Assembly: GCA_038751255.1 (NCBI GenBank)
Contig: JBCDGN010000004.1
Span: 1 to 64,000 of the forward strand
DNA: 64,000 bases
DNA from: JANSYP01 sp038751255
GTDB taxonomy: Bacteria > Pseudomonadota > Alphaproteobacteria > Rhodobacterales > Rhodobacteraceae
Reading direction: 5' to 3'
Shown here: positions 8,303-16,960 of the stretch, one piece after another
How positions within the stretch are numbered: position 1 is the stretch's first letter
Layout: every line of letters starts with the position of its first letter
Position numbers and translations under genes: made by a program
Notes under the pieces: generated by a model
The model's database searches: none
Told to the model about the DNA's origin: nothing
The model's input: the letters and a program-made list of their open reading frames with translations, nothing else

Positions 8303-9438
8303 AAGAACCGATAGACGATATCCCAGAGCCGGACCGGCGCGAGGGGGCGCCGCATCCCAGAGAAACCGACCGGCTCTTCGGTCAAAGCGCAGCGGAACAA
8401 GACATTTTGCAGGCGCTAAGATCAGACCGGCTGCACCATGCCTGGCTGATCGCGGGACCGGAAGGCATTGGTAAGGCCACATTGGCCTGGCGCTTTGCAC
8501 GTCATTTGATCGCTCGAGAAGACGGCGGCTCTTCGGAGACCATCGGGTTCTTTGGAGGCAAGCCAGAGGCGCCTGACAGTCTTGATCTTGCCCCAGATCA
8601 TCCAGTAGCGCGTCGCGTCGCCGCCTTATCTGAACCGGGATTGTTCTTGTTGCGCCGGCCTTGGGACCTAGACCGCAAAAGGCTCCGCCAGGAAATCACT
8701 GTCGATGCAGCGCGTAAGCTCCATCCTTTTTTCGGGTTGAGTTCGTCAAGTGGTGGCCGCCGCGTGGTGATTGTCGACGCTGCTGACGAGCTAAACTCCA
8801 ATGCAGCCAACGCTTTGTTGAAGCTGATCGAGGAACCACCCGCCAACTGCACCTTGCTTTTGGTCTGCCACCGACCGTCAGCGGTGTTACCGACGATCCG
8901 ATCGCGCTGCCGCCTGCTGCGGTGTCAGCCGTTGGGACAAGAAGACCTTTTGAAATCGCTCGAGGCTGCAGGAGCTACCCTCCCAGAAGATGCCAAGTCG
9001 CGACAAAGACTGTGGGAAATCGCTGGTGGCAGTGCGGGTTTTGCTTGGGACCTTTTGGCCCTAGAGGGGCTCGCGCTTGACGCAGAAGTGCGCGCGATTT
9101 TCAAGGGCCTTCCAGGACCTGATCGGCGTGCGACGCTTTCGCTCGCCGAGCGACTTTCCCCAGCAAAGCAAGCGCCTGTGCGACGCCTGTTTTATCGCCT
9201 GGTATTCCAAGAAATCGCGCAGCTTGCACGTGCGGCCGCGGGCGCCGAACCATCGATGCCGGCGCCACGTCCTTCGATCATTGCGCACCATTGCGCCGCG
9301 CTTCTCTGGGCCGAAGCACATCAAGAGCTTGGCGCGAGAATGGCCCATGGCGAAGCAGTCAATCTTGACCCTCAGAACCTCATCCTTGATATGGTGCGTA
9401 AGATTGACGAGGTTGCGACCCGTGCGGCCGCTGGCTGA
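8299..9438 (+). CDS. holB: DNA polymerase III delta' subunit
   Basis: Clamp-loader subunit that helps load the beta sliding clamp. AAA+ features are visible: HHAWLIAGPEGIGKATLAW (P-loop region), the VIVDAADELN Walker B-like segment, and a sensor 1 / SRC motif, TIRSRCR. At 379 residues the length is normal for alphaproteobacteria. Translation appears to begin at TTG 8299, overlapping the tmk stop by four bases; no better ATG exists before the conserved GQSAAEQ. tmk-holB-tatD is a widely conserved order. Confidence 0.93.
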   Translation: MKEPIDDIPEPDRREGAPHPRETDRLFGQSAAEQDILQALRSDRLHHAWLIAGPEGIGKATLAWRFARHLIAREDGGSSETIGFFGGKPEAPDSLDLAPDHPVARRVAALSEPGLFLLRRPWDLDRKRLRQEITVDAARKLHPFFGLSSSSGGRRVVIVDAADELNSNAANALLKLIEEPPANCTLLLVCHRPSAVLPTIRSRCRLLRCQPLGQEDLLKSLEAAGATLPEDAKSRQRLWEIAGGSAGFAWDLLALEGLALDAEVRAIFKGLPGPDRRATLSLAERLSPAKQAPVRRLFYRLVFQEIAQLARAAAGAEPSMPAPRPSIIAHHCAALLWAEAHQELGARMAHGEAVNLDPQNLILDMVRKIDEVATRAAAG

Positions 9439-9446
9439 GAGGCCCC

Positions 9447-10277
9447 ATGAGTAACAATTCGGAACCGGTCCCGACCCTGGTCGACAGCCATTGCCATCTG
9501 GATTTCCCCGATTTCGCAGAGGAACTGCCCGATGTGATCGCCCGTGCAAGCGAGGCAGGCGTGCAGTCCATGGTCACAATCTGCACACGTTTGAAAAATG
9601 TGCCGCAAGTGCGTGCGATCGCAGAAAAACATGCCCCAGTGTTTTGGGCTGCAGGCACGCACCCGATGAGTGTCGCAGAGGACCCTATAGTACAAGTGGT
9701 CGATCTCGTGGCCCTTGCTGCACATCCAAAATTCGTAGGCATTGGCGAGACCGGGCTTGACTATCATTACACCGCTGAAAGTGCTTCGCGCCAAGCCGAA
9801 AGTCTCCGCATTCATGTCGAGGCCGCGCGCCAGACCGGGTTACCACTTATCATCCATGCGCGCGACGCGGATGAAGATATGGCGCGCATCCTCAGCGAGG
9901 AGCATCGCGCGGGTTCCTATGCCTGTGTCATGCATTGCTTCTCCAGCGGGCCATCGCTTGCGGAGGCAGCTCTAGATCTCGGCTTCTATCTATCGATGTC
10001 TGGGATTGCAGCCTTTCCGCGCTCAGAGGCGTTGCGTGAGATTTTCAAAGCGGCGCCCAAGGATCGGTTGCTTTTGGAAACCGATGCGCCTTATTTGGCG
10101 CCGCCCCCTCATCGTGGCAAGCGCAACGAGCCCGCCTATGTCGCCAAAACCTGTGCGCGGGTGGCGGAGGCTTTTGGGATGCCCGCCGAAGATATGGCCG
10201 CCCTCACGTCCGAGAACTTCAACCGTCTTTTCGAAAAAGCCGCCCAATGGCGGTCCCGTGGCGGTGTGGCCGCTTGA
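9447..10277 (+). CDS. TatD-family metal-dependent hydrolase
   Basis: TIM-barrel metallohydrolase of the TatD DNase family (3'-5' exonuclease or D-aminoacyl-tRNA-processing activity is reported for members). Metal ligands are visible: HCHLDF near the N-terminus, GETGLDYH (Glu), IIHARDAD (His), MHCFSSG (His) and LETDAPYLAP (Asp). It begins 9 bases after holB and its TGA overlaps the ATG of the next gene. At 276 residues it is slightly longer than E. coli TatD. Confidence 0.93.
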   Translation: MSNNSEPVPTLVDSHCHLDFPDFAEELPDVIARASEAGVQSMVTICTRLKNVPQVRAIAEKHAPVFWAAGTHPMSVAEDPIVQVVDLVALAAHPKFVGIGETGLDYHYTAESASRQAESLRIHVEAARQTGLPLIIHARDADEDMARILSEEHRAGSYACVMHCFSSGPSLAEAALDLGFYLSMSGIAAFPRSEALREIFKAAPKDRLLLETDAPYLAPPPHRGKRNEPAYVAKTCARVAEAFGMPAEDMAALTSENFNRLFEKAAQWRSRGGVAA

Positions 10278-11074
10278 TGGCCGAACTTCGGATTACAATC
10301 CTCGGCTGCGGCTCTTCGGGGGGGGTACCGCGATTGGGCGGCATCTGGGGAGACTGCGATCCGAACAATCCCAAAAACCGGCGAAAGCGCTGCTCGCTCT
10401 TGGTTGAGCGGATCAGCGAGAGCGGCAGCACGCGCGTTCTGATCGACAGCTCTCCAGATATGCGAGAGCAACTCTTGGATGCCGGTGTCGGTACGCTTGA
10501 CGCAGTGATCTACACCCATGGCCATGCCGATCACACCCATGGGTTGGACGATCTTAGGCAGATTGTCTTCAACACACGCAAGCGGTTGAAAGTTTGGGCC
10601 GATGAGGCCACGCAGCGCGATCTGTTGGCGCGCTTTGAATACGCTTTCGTGCAGCCAGAAGGCTCTCACTATCCGCCCATTTTGGACATGCAAACCATCA
10701 CCGGCGACATCACCATTGAGGCTGCGGGCGGGACCTTGAGGTTCCAACCGATCCCAGTCAATCACGGCACGATCGAGGCTTTGGGGTTCCGTATCGGCGG
10801 TCTCGCTTATTTGCCGGATGTTTATGAAATACCCGAAGACAGCTGGCCCCTGGTCACTGGGCTGGAGTGTTGGATTCTCGATGCGCTGCGGCGCACCCCC
10901 CACAGCAGCCACGCGCATCTCGACAAATCCTTGGCTTGGATCGACCGCGCAAAACCGGAGCGCGCGGTGTTGACCAACATGCATGTTGATTTGGACTATG
11001 CGGCCCTGGAGGATGAGACCCCGTCCCATGTCACCCCCGCCTATGACGGGATGACACTGCGGTTTGAGTGCTAG
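10277..11074 (+). CDS. MBL-fold metallohydrolase (PhnP-like)
   Basis: Metallo-beta-lactamase-fold hydrolase of about 265 residues. An N-terminal GCGSSGGVPR motif, then CDPNNPKNRRKRCS and the metal motif THGHADHTHG (HxHxDH), are typical of PhnP/RNase Z-like phosphodiesterases. Later metal ligands are in PVNHG and in the NMHVDLDY tail. The start ATG overlaps the tatD stop (TGATG). This gene follows tatD in many Rhodobacteraceae. No phn genes are near, so a role in phosphonate use is not indicated; the substrate is unknown. Confidence 0.9.
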   Translation: MAELRITILGCGSSGGVPRLGGIWGDCDPNNPKNRRKRCSLLVERISESGSTRVLIDSSPDMREQLLDAGVGTLDAVIYTHGHADHTHGLDDLRQIVFNTRKRLKVWADEATQRDLLARFEYAFVQPEGSHYPPILDMQTITGDITIEAAGGTLRFQPIPVNHGTIEALGFRIGGLAYLPDVYEIPEDSWPLVTGLECWILDALRRTPHSSHAHLDKSLAWIDRAKPERAVLTNMHVDLDYAALEDETPSHVTPAYDGMTLRFEC

Positions 11075-11079
11075 GCGCC

Positions 11080-12009
11080 ATGGCGGCGCTCATAGAGATC
11101 ATCCTCCCGGTCTTTTTGCTGATTGGCTTTGGGTATGCCGCAGTGCGCAGCGGCCAATTTTCTGGCGCTGCTGTCGACGCGCTGATGCGCTTCACCCAAA
11201 GATTTGCGATCCCTTGTCTTTTGTTTTTGGCCATCGCGCGCATCGATCTGAACGAACACTTCGACCTTCTTCTTCTGCTCAGCTTTTACAGTGCCGCCAC
11301 AACAGTCTTCTTTTTGGGCCTTTTTGGGGCGCGGTACTTCTTCAATCGTCCTTGGGAAGACAGCGTTGCCATCGGCTTTTGCTGCTTGTTCTCAAACACT
11401 GTGTTGATCGGTCTGCCGATCACGGAACGCGCCTATGGCAGCGATGCCCTCGACTCTGTTTTCACCATCATTTCGATTCATTCGCCGTTTTGCTATCTGC
11501 TCGGTATCACCGCGATGGAGATTACGCGCAGCAGTTCAGGAAACCTTCTGAAAACGGTGCCTTCGATCCTCAAAGCGATGTTTTCCAATGCCTTGATCTT
11601 GGGCGTTATGGCGGGATTTGCGGTAAACCTTTCAGGGATCGCTACGCCCGGCGTGCTTGAAGATGCAGTAGAGATGATGGCCAGAGCTGCCCTGCCCGCG
11701 GCGCTTTTCGGTCTGGGAGGCGTTCTGACGCGATACCGGCCGGAGGGGGACCTGCGCACCGTAGGCTACATTTTGGGCCTGTCGCTCTTGATGCAGCCCG
11801 CCATCGCCTTTGGGATGATCCATTTCTTCGGGCTTGACCAAGACGCGCTTCGAGCCGCTGTGATCACCGCTGCTATGGCGCCTGGTGTGAACACTTACAT
11901 CTTCGCAGACATGTATGGCCGCGCCCGTCGCGTGGCAGCAAGTTCGGTTCTTTTTGGCACCGCAGCTTGCGCACTCACCGCATGGATTTGGCTACAGATC
12001 GTGGGCTAG
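11080..12009 (+). CDS. AEC-family transporter
   Basis: Inner-membrane carrier of the auxin efflux carrier family, about 309 residues with roughly ten hydrophobic helices and the usual two-repeat pattern. The conserved NTVLIGLP motif (about residue 106) and a C-terminal half with PAALFGLGG and MAPGVNTYIFA match the family. Members move malonate, malate or other organic acids, but the substrate here is unknown. I chose ATG 11080 over GTG 11068, because it matches the usual MAALIEIILPVF beginning. The gene ends where an IS630-type remnant begins, so its extreme 3' end or terminator may have been displaced. Confidence 0.87.
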   Translation: MAALIEIILPVFLLIGFGYAAVRSGQFSGAAVDALMRFTQRFAIPCLLFLAIARIDLNEHFDLLLLLSFYSAATTVFFLGLFGARYFFNRPWEDSVAIGFCCLFSNTVLIGLPITERAYGSDALDSVFTIISIHSPFCYLLGITAMEITRSSSGNLLKTVPSILKAMFSNALILGVMAGFAVNLSGIATPGVLEDAVEMMARAALPAALFGLGGVLTRYRPEGDLRTVGYILGLSLLMQPAIAFGMIHFFGLDQDALRAAVITAAMAPGVNTYIFADMYGRARRVAASSVLFGTAACALTAWIWLQIVG

Positions 12010-12015
12010 AGCGTT

Positions 12016-12535
12016 TCAGGTTTTGACGGAAGCATAGCCGGCATTTTCGAAGTCGTTTGCGCACTCTTCGGCAGAGAAGCGGTCAAGGGTGGTTCCGACG
12101 GCGCGCCAGAGGGTGTCGCGCGGTCGGGCACCGATGCGTCGCCTTCAATGTTTGAGCTTTGAGAAGGCTTGCGGACGGCCTGGCGCTTGTGGCTGCCGAG
12201 GGTGTCCATGATCACCACAGCTCCGGGATCGAGCGTCGGAAGCAGGATGCGTTCCACGTAGACGCGGACGATGTCGCCAGTCACCGGCCCATCGAAGACC
12301 CAGGGTGCGTCGATGCGGTCGTGGCGCGACGCCGCGATAAAGGTCGAGGTAGTCCAGTGGCCGAACGGGGCCGCGCCCGCGAGCCGTTCGCCCTTCGGCC
12401 CCCAGCCCCGGAGCGGTGCCATATTGGTCTTGACCCATGTCTCATCAATGAACACCAGCCGTGTTGGGTCGATCTTGCTCTGATGTCGCTGCCACCTCTC
12501 TCGGCGGCGCTTCAGTGGAAAACTGAGAGGCTCTA
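12016..12535 (-). pseudogene. Decayed IS630-family transposase
   Basis: Remnant of an IS630 DDE transposase in at least three frames. The central part reads RLVFIDETWVKTNM and GAVVIMDTLGSHK, giving two catalytic Asp positions. The frame upstream stays open to about 12535 (KRRRERWQ), so the N-terminal part has been lost. After SHKRQAVR the protein should continue with the third acidic residue. Instead another frame gives AFSKLKH, and a further frame gives the genuine C-terminus (DTLWRAVG ... ECANDFENAGYA ... stop at 12016). An internal deletion plus frameshifts therefore removed the catalytic Glu region. The left end, GCGTTTCAGG, sits directly after the AEC stop codon. Confidence 0.85.
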
Positions 12536-12570
12536 AGAATTACGCTTGCTCGACACATCGCGCGGTTACA

Positions 12571-12621
12571 AACCACTTCCATCACGCTCCAAAGAGCTGT
12601 TTCAGACGATGGAAGTCGGTT
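12571..12621. repeat. Bulged inverted repeat downstream of the catabolic operon
   Basis: AACCACTTCCATC (12571-12583) pairs with GATGGAAGTCGGTT (12608-12621): 9 bp, one bulged C, then 4 bp, with a 24-base loop. It lies about 60 bases past the stop of the CoA-transferase, so it may be a 3' hairpin of that operon. There is no T-run on the minus strand, so it is not a clear rho-independent terminator. It could also be left over from the neighbouring insertion element. Confidence 0.4.
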
Positions 12622-12682
12622 ATAAATCAGTTCGTTCGAGATCAGCTAAAAAAGCTTCTTCTCGTTTGTGTTGACATCGCAA

Positions 12683-13888
12683 TCAATGCGCGGGCTCTCC
12701 GGCGGAACCGCCTTCAATAAGCGCATCGATCTCTTCAGAGCGATAGCCATGCTCCGCAAGCACTTCCCGCGTATGCTGACCGACCAAAGGGGCCGCACGT
12801 TCAATCGACGGAGGCGTACGTGACATGTCGATTGCGGGACCAACGATCTTCACCTTTCCGGCCGTCGGGTGATCATAGCTTGTGATCAAACCAAGATGTG
12901 CAACCTGCGGGTCTTTGGCTGCCTCAAGATGTGACTTCACCTCGCCGCACCAAATATCCGCCTTCAGCAAAGCGTCAATCAGCCCCTTAGTGGTCCATTT
13001 ACCAGTTTCAGCAGCAAGGGCGCGCCATATCTCATCGCGTTTTGAAAAGAGCGTTTCAGGATCATCGTACTTCAGAAGGTCATCATTGCCGAGCACACCA
13101 ACCAGAGTTCGAAACGGGCTCATAGCAATCGTGACCCATCCGTCTTTTGTGGGATAAGTGCCAAAAGGCGCGTCCATCCCGGGGTGACCGATGCCGGAAT
13201 GGGGACGCTGGAAATCCTCGCCAAAATTCATCGCCATCACCATCTCTTGGTTCTGATGGGCCAGCATACCGGCAAGCAGGTTGATCTTGACTTCCTGCCC
13301 TTCGCCAGAGCGTTCTCGCCAAAGCAAGGCAGACAGGATTGCGTAGACCATATTCATGGCTCCGACTTGATCGGAGAACCCCGCCCCAACCGGTGTTGGT
13401 GGATTGTCGGCCTGACCTGTTGAGGCCATGATCCCTGTTAGTCCCTGAACAAGCATGTCTTGGCCGGGACGTGTCTCATAGGGGCCATCTTCGCCATAGC
13501 CCGAGCCCGAGCAATAGACGATGCGCGGGTTGACGGCCCTGAAATCTTCGTAGCCGTACCCGAGCCGGTCCATAACTCCGGGCCGGAAATTCTGCACCAC
13601 AACATCTGCGCTTTTGGCCAATTTCATGATAGCATCGCGCGCTTCAGGGGATTTAAGGTTCAACGCGAGCGACCGTTTGTTGCGGTTCCAAGCCAAGAAG
13701 TTTGGGCTTTCGCTGCCGCCCACCCATTTGTTCCGGAAGGTGAGTGACCGGAACAGGTCTCCTGTGCCCGGGCGCTCGATCTTGATCACATTCGCGCCGA
13801 GATCCCCCAAGAGCTGGGTCGCAAAGGGCCCCTGCAACAGATGGGAGAAGTCTAGAATGGTGAAATCGGACAGGGCCTTGTCGGTCAT
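12683..13888 (-). CDS. Class III CoA-transferase (CaiB/BaiF family)
   Basis: Family III CoA-transferase of 401 residues. It moves CoA from one acyl-CoA to another carboxylate through an aspartyl anhydride. The N-terminal signature FSHLLQGPFATQLLGDLG, the NRNKRS segment, the VVQNFRPGV segment and the catalytic Asp in RPGQDMLVQGL are all present. The ATG follows the stop of the upstream gene by four bases, with AAGGA ahead, so it is the last gene of the 11-gene cluster. The acyl substrate is unknown. With the enoyl-CoA hydratase of the same operon it implies a CoA-activated intermediate. Confidence 0.9.
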   Translation of the reverse strand: MTDKALSDFTILDFSHLLQGPFATQLLGDLGANVIKIERPGTGDLFRSLTFRNKWVGGSESPNFLAWNRNKRSLALNLKSPEARDAIMKLAKSADVVVQNFRPGVMDRLGYGYEDFRAVNPRIVYCSGSGYGEDGPYETRPGQDMLVQGLTGIMASTGQADNPPTPVGAGFSDQVGAMNMVYAILSALLWRERSGEGQEVKINLLAGMLAHQNQEMVMAMNFGEDFQRPHSGIGHPGMDAPFGTYPTKDGWVTIAMSPFRTLVGVLGNDDLLKYDDPETLFSKRDEIWRALAAETGKWTTKGLIDALLKADIWCGEVKSHLEAAKDPQVAHLGLITSYDHPTAGKVKIVGPAIDMSRTPPSIERAAPLVGQHTREVLAEHGYRSEEIDALIEGGSAGEPAH

Positions 13889-13892
13889 GGAG

Positions 13893-15035
13893 TCATCCTT
13901 TTGCCTCTATTTCGCCGCGCGCGGCAAGCCGGGCGTCTCGCCATTGGGCACGCAAAGCGCTGAGTGTTTTTTGTTCGTCTTCTCGGTCCAACAAAGCCTG
14001 ACGGATGCGGGCGGAGGCCAAGTTCTGGAACCCCACATAGCCATCAAACCGTGGTCGCAAGAGCGCGCGATCTGCGGTTGACACGGTACTGATATAGAAA
14101 TCGTCCCAGTCCGCATTTAGGCTGGCGTCGCGCCAGGCAGTTCGAGCCGAAGGCTGGCCGCCAAATTTGGGGAAAAACTGTGTTTGTGTCCCGACCTTCA
14201 TCAACCATGCAACGTGATCAAGAAGCTCTTTTGAGGGCGTGCCGCGTCGCGAAAAACCGATGCCAGTGCCCCCCAGCACGCCACCAAAACCATGTTCTTT
14301 CCGCGGCGTGTCGGAAAAACTCACCACATGCGGTGCGTAGCCAGCGCGCGCATAGGTGACGTACCCGAAGACAAGCGGGACCAGGGCAATATTGTCGCTT
14401 CTCGCCATTGTCTCTAGAAGTGCAATGGGGTTGAGAGTGTCACTGCCGTCCGGCGCAGCTCGGGCCAATCGCTGCATCCGTGACAAAGCAGAGAGGGCAA
14501 CGTTATCTGGCAATAGCTCATCGCCTCCTGCCACCGCGCCAAACCCCGCCGCCATCGAGATGAGGGTCAGGAAGGCGTGCGGCCCCCCGATTGAAAGCGC
14601 AGTGGGTAAGCGGCTGGAGATACCTTCGATCTCGTCCCAGCTTTCAGGCGCGCCGGCGATCCGGTCAGAGCGCCGCGCCACGACCTGGGTGGCGACATCA
14701 AGAGGTAACGCCCAACTCTTGCCAGCCCAGCGATAGGAGGCGAACGACGGGCCAACGCTCTCGGCCTCCCATGCCGCAATCTGCTCCGGTGGATACAAGT
14801 CTTCGAGAGGGATCAGGCACTGCTCTGCCACCGCCTCACCGATATGCGGATGGTCCAGAACAATAAGATCATGCGCAGCGGCAAGATTAGCAATTGCGGC
14901 GCTCTCAAACCCTTCGAGTGGCTGCTTGTCCCAGTGGATCAACGCCTGATCTCGTCCAGCGTTCACCCGGCGCGCCGCCTCGGCCAGCGCATCATAACCG
15001 CGGGGATGATCCCATGTGAGGCCATGGTAGGTCAT
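13893..15035 (-). CDS. Solute-binding-protein homologue without signal peptide
   Basis: About 380 residues resembling family 1 extracellular solute-binding proteins of sugar ABC transporters (HWDKQPLEGFES, DLIVLDHPHIG, PLEDLYPPE, SWALPLDVATQV, GGTGIGFSRR). The N-terminus (MTYHGLTWDHPRGYD) is hydrophilic, with no signal peptide or lipobox, so the product should stay in the cytoplasm unless exported another way. The start at 15035 overlaps the stop of the lactonase gene (ATGA) and has GGAGCGG ahead, so no leader is hidden upstream. The same operon has a normal secreted binding protein (21347-22552). A cytoplasmic binding or sensing role is possible; its function is unknown. Confidence 0.75.
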   Translation of the reverse strand: MTYHGLTWDHPRGYDALAEAARRVNAGRDQALIHWDKQPLEGFESAAIANLAAAHDLIVLDHPHIGEAVAEQCLIPLEDLYPPEQIAAWEAESVGPSFASYRWAGKSWALPLDVATQVVARRSDRIAGAPESWDEIEGISSRLPTALSIGGPHAFLTLISMAAGFGAVAGGDELLPDNVALSALSRMQRLARAAPDGSDTLNPIALLETMARSDNIALVPLVFGYVTYARAGYAPHVVSFSDTPRKEHGFGGVLGGTGIGFSRRGTPSKELLDHVAWLMKVGTQTQFFPKFGGQPSARTAWRDASLNADWDDFYISTVSTADRALLRPRFDGYVGFQNLASARIRQALLDREDEQKTLSALRAQWRDARLAARGEIEAKG

Positions 15036-15913
15036 GGTCCGCTCCAAAGCGGTGGGCCGCCGATGTCCATGGCCACACGCGTTAAGTGCCAGCGGCCTAG
15101 ATTCGCTGTGAAAAGCTGCGCTCCAGCGAACGCGACGTTTGTGGGATGGCAGAAAACATGGGCGGTTGGATCCTCAATAAGCACGTCGATTTGAGCGCCA
15201 TCGGGGGAAATGCGCAAAAGGCGCGAGGGTTCATAACAGCCAACCACAAGGTTGCCGGCTTCGTCGAAAGCGATCCCATCTGGCAGTCCGGGCAGATCGC
15301 GAGCAAAGCTCGACACCGATCCGGCTGATCCGTCTGCGGCGACCTCGATCCGCGTGATGGCTGGTGCGAAGGTTTCGCATACATACACCGCGTCCTCACC
15401 GGAACGCATGGCAAGACCGTTGGCGAAGTTCAGATCATTTGAGTACCACAGGTCTCCCACGCCCGTTGCGAGATCATAAGCCCAGATACCGGGGCCCGGA
15501 GTGCCAGAAGCATGGCTATCGGACACAAGAAGCCGCGCATGCCGACGATCAATCAGAGGAAAATTGGGTATCAATGGACCCGGCGCAGTGAAGCGCGCCA
15601 AGTCTCGAGTGGCAAAGTCGAGCCGAAAGACCGCGGCGTGCTTTAGATCGCAGACAAAGAGTGCCCGGTCACCATCGAAGGCGAGGCCAAGCGCAAATCC
15701 ACCTGTCGACGCAACGCGCTCCATCACCGACCCATCCGGTGCAATCCGCAGGATGTCGCCATCCTGTGATCCGGTCCAGATCCAACCATCTGGCCCGATT
15801 GCTACACCTTCTGGATGGCTAAGCCTCGGATCTGCGAAGATGCCGTCAAAGAACACCTCCGCCCTTTCCAACGGCAGTAGCGGTGCCTCGGAAGTGGCGA
15901 AACGGTAGTTCAT
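15032..15913 (-). CDS. SMP-30/gluconolactonase family protein
   Basis: Six-bladed beta-propeller lactonase family, 293 residues. The expected metal ligands can be seen: Glu in SHPEGVAI, Asn in NFANGLAM and Asp in GLPDGIAFDE. Relatives hydrolyse sugar lactones to aldonic acids in the cytoplasm. It overlaps both neighbours by four bases (ATGA), so it is translationally coupled to the ABC ATPase and the signal-less binding protein. With the SDR dehydrogenase it suggests an oxidation-then-lactone-opening pair. The actual substrate is not known. Confidence 0.85.
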   Translation of the reverse strand: MNYRFATSEAPLLPLERAEVFFDGIFADPRLSHPEGVAIGPDGWIWTGSQDGDILRIAPDGSVMERVASTGGFALGLAFDGDRALFVCDLKHAAVFRLDFATRDLARFTAPGPLIPNFPLIDRRHARLLVSDSHASGTPGPGIWAYDLATGVGDLWYSNDLNFANGLAMRSGEDAVYVCETFAPAITRIEVAADGSAGSVSSFARDLPGLPDGIAFDEAGNLVVGCYEPSRLLRISPDGAQIDVLIEDPTAHVFCHPTNVAFAGAQLFTANLGRWHLTRVAMDIGGPPLWSGP

Positions 15914-16959
15914 CGCGCCAGTCTCTCGCCAGTTTTGCCATCAAAAACATGGAGCTTCTCTGTGTTGAGATTGAGTGCGACAGCGCTGTCCATCGCACGT
16001 CCTTCCTCTGGTCCAACCTTGACGGCAATCAGACCCTCACCTGCACGCACATTCAGAAGCGTGCTGTCACCCAAAAGCTCAGAGGAAAAAACTTGCCCCC
16101 TGATATGCTCGGTATTTTCGGCAACACGGATGTCTTCTGGGCGGATGCCAATCGTCGCTGGTCCATCGCGGTATCCTGAAAGCGGCACGCGCCCGGCTGC
16201 GTGCGAAAAAACTCCTGCCGCAATGCTCCCGGAGATCAGATTCATAGGTGGCGAGCCGATAAACCCTGCCACGAATGTGTTGGCAGGACGGGCGTAGATC
16301 TCGGCTGGGGTTCCCATCTGCTGAATGCGAGCGTTATTGAGGATCACGATCCGATCGGCCAATGTCATCGCCTCAACCTGATCATGGGTGACGTAGATCG
16401 TCGTTGTCGCCAGTTCCTTTTGGAGGTGCTTCAACTCGGCCCGCATAACGGTCCGCAATTTGGCATCAAGGTTCGACAAAGGTTCATCCATCAGAAAAAG
16501 CTGCGGTGTGCGGACGATGGCGCGGGCCAACGCGACACGCTGTCTTTGACCGCCAGAGAGTTCACCAGGGCGCCGCAGCAACAGGTGATCCATCTCGACC
16601 TTTTGGGCCGCCGCGCGCACCTTTCCCGTGCGTTCCGTTTTGGGCAATTTGGCGATCTTCAGCGGGTAACCGATATTTTCCCCCACCGTCATATGCGGAT
16701 AGAGCGCGTAGTTCTGAAACACCATGGCAAGGTCCCGATCACGTGCGGGGACGTCATTGACGCGTTTTCCCGCGATCAGGATCTCTCCGGATGTCGGCTC
16801 TTCGAGGCCTGCCACGAGCCGCATGGTGGTGGATTTACCGCAGCCCGATGGCCCCAAAAGCACCAGGAACTCGCCATCATTGATCTGCAGGTTCAGATCC
16901 TCAAGCGCCGTGAAACTGCCGAAGGTCTTGTGCAGCTTAGAAAGCTCAACGGTCGCCAT
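15910..16959 (-). CDS. Sugar ABC transporter ATPase (UgpC/MsmK type)
   Basis: Cytoplasmic ATPase energising the two permeases of the cluster. Walker A GPSGCGKSTT, Q-loop VFQNYALYPH, signature LSGGQRQR, Walker B FLMDEP and switch His in YVTHDQ are all present. A C-terminal TOBE/OB region (IGIRPEDIRV) is typical of the CUT1 carbohydrate group. The start is set at ATG 16959 (MATVELSKLHKTFG), one base after the stop of the preceding gene; a longer frame upstream lies inside that gene. About 349 residues. Confidence 0.94.
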   Translation of the reverse strand: MATVELSKLHKTFGSFTALEDLNLQINDGEFLVLLGPSGCGKSTTMRLVAGLEEPTSGEILIAGKRVNDVPARDRDLAMVFQNYALYPHMTVGENIGYPLKIAKLPKTERTGKVRAAAQKVEMDHLLLRRPGELSGGQRQRVALARAIVRTPQLFLMDEPLSNLDAKLRTVMRAELKHLQKELATTTIYVTHDQVEAMTLADRIVILNNARIQQMGTPAEIYARPANTFVAGFIGSPPMNLISGSIAAGVFSHAAGRVPLSGYRDGPATIGIRPEDIRVAENTEHIRGQVFSSELLGDSTLLNVRAGEGLIAVKVGPEEGRAMDSAVALNLNTEKLHVFDGKTGERLAR

Positions 16960-16960
16960 G

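Noticed and set aside
10136..11029. Minus-strand frame of 297 codons
   Set aside because: It is antisense to the tatD and MBL hydrolase genes, both with conserved motifs.
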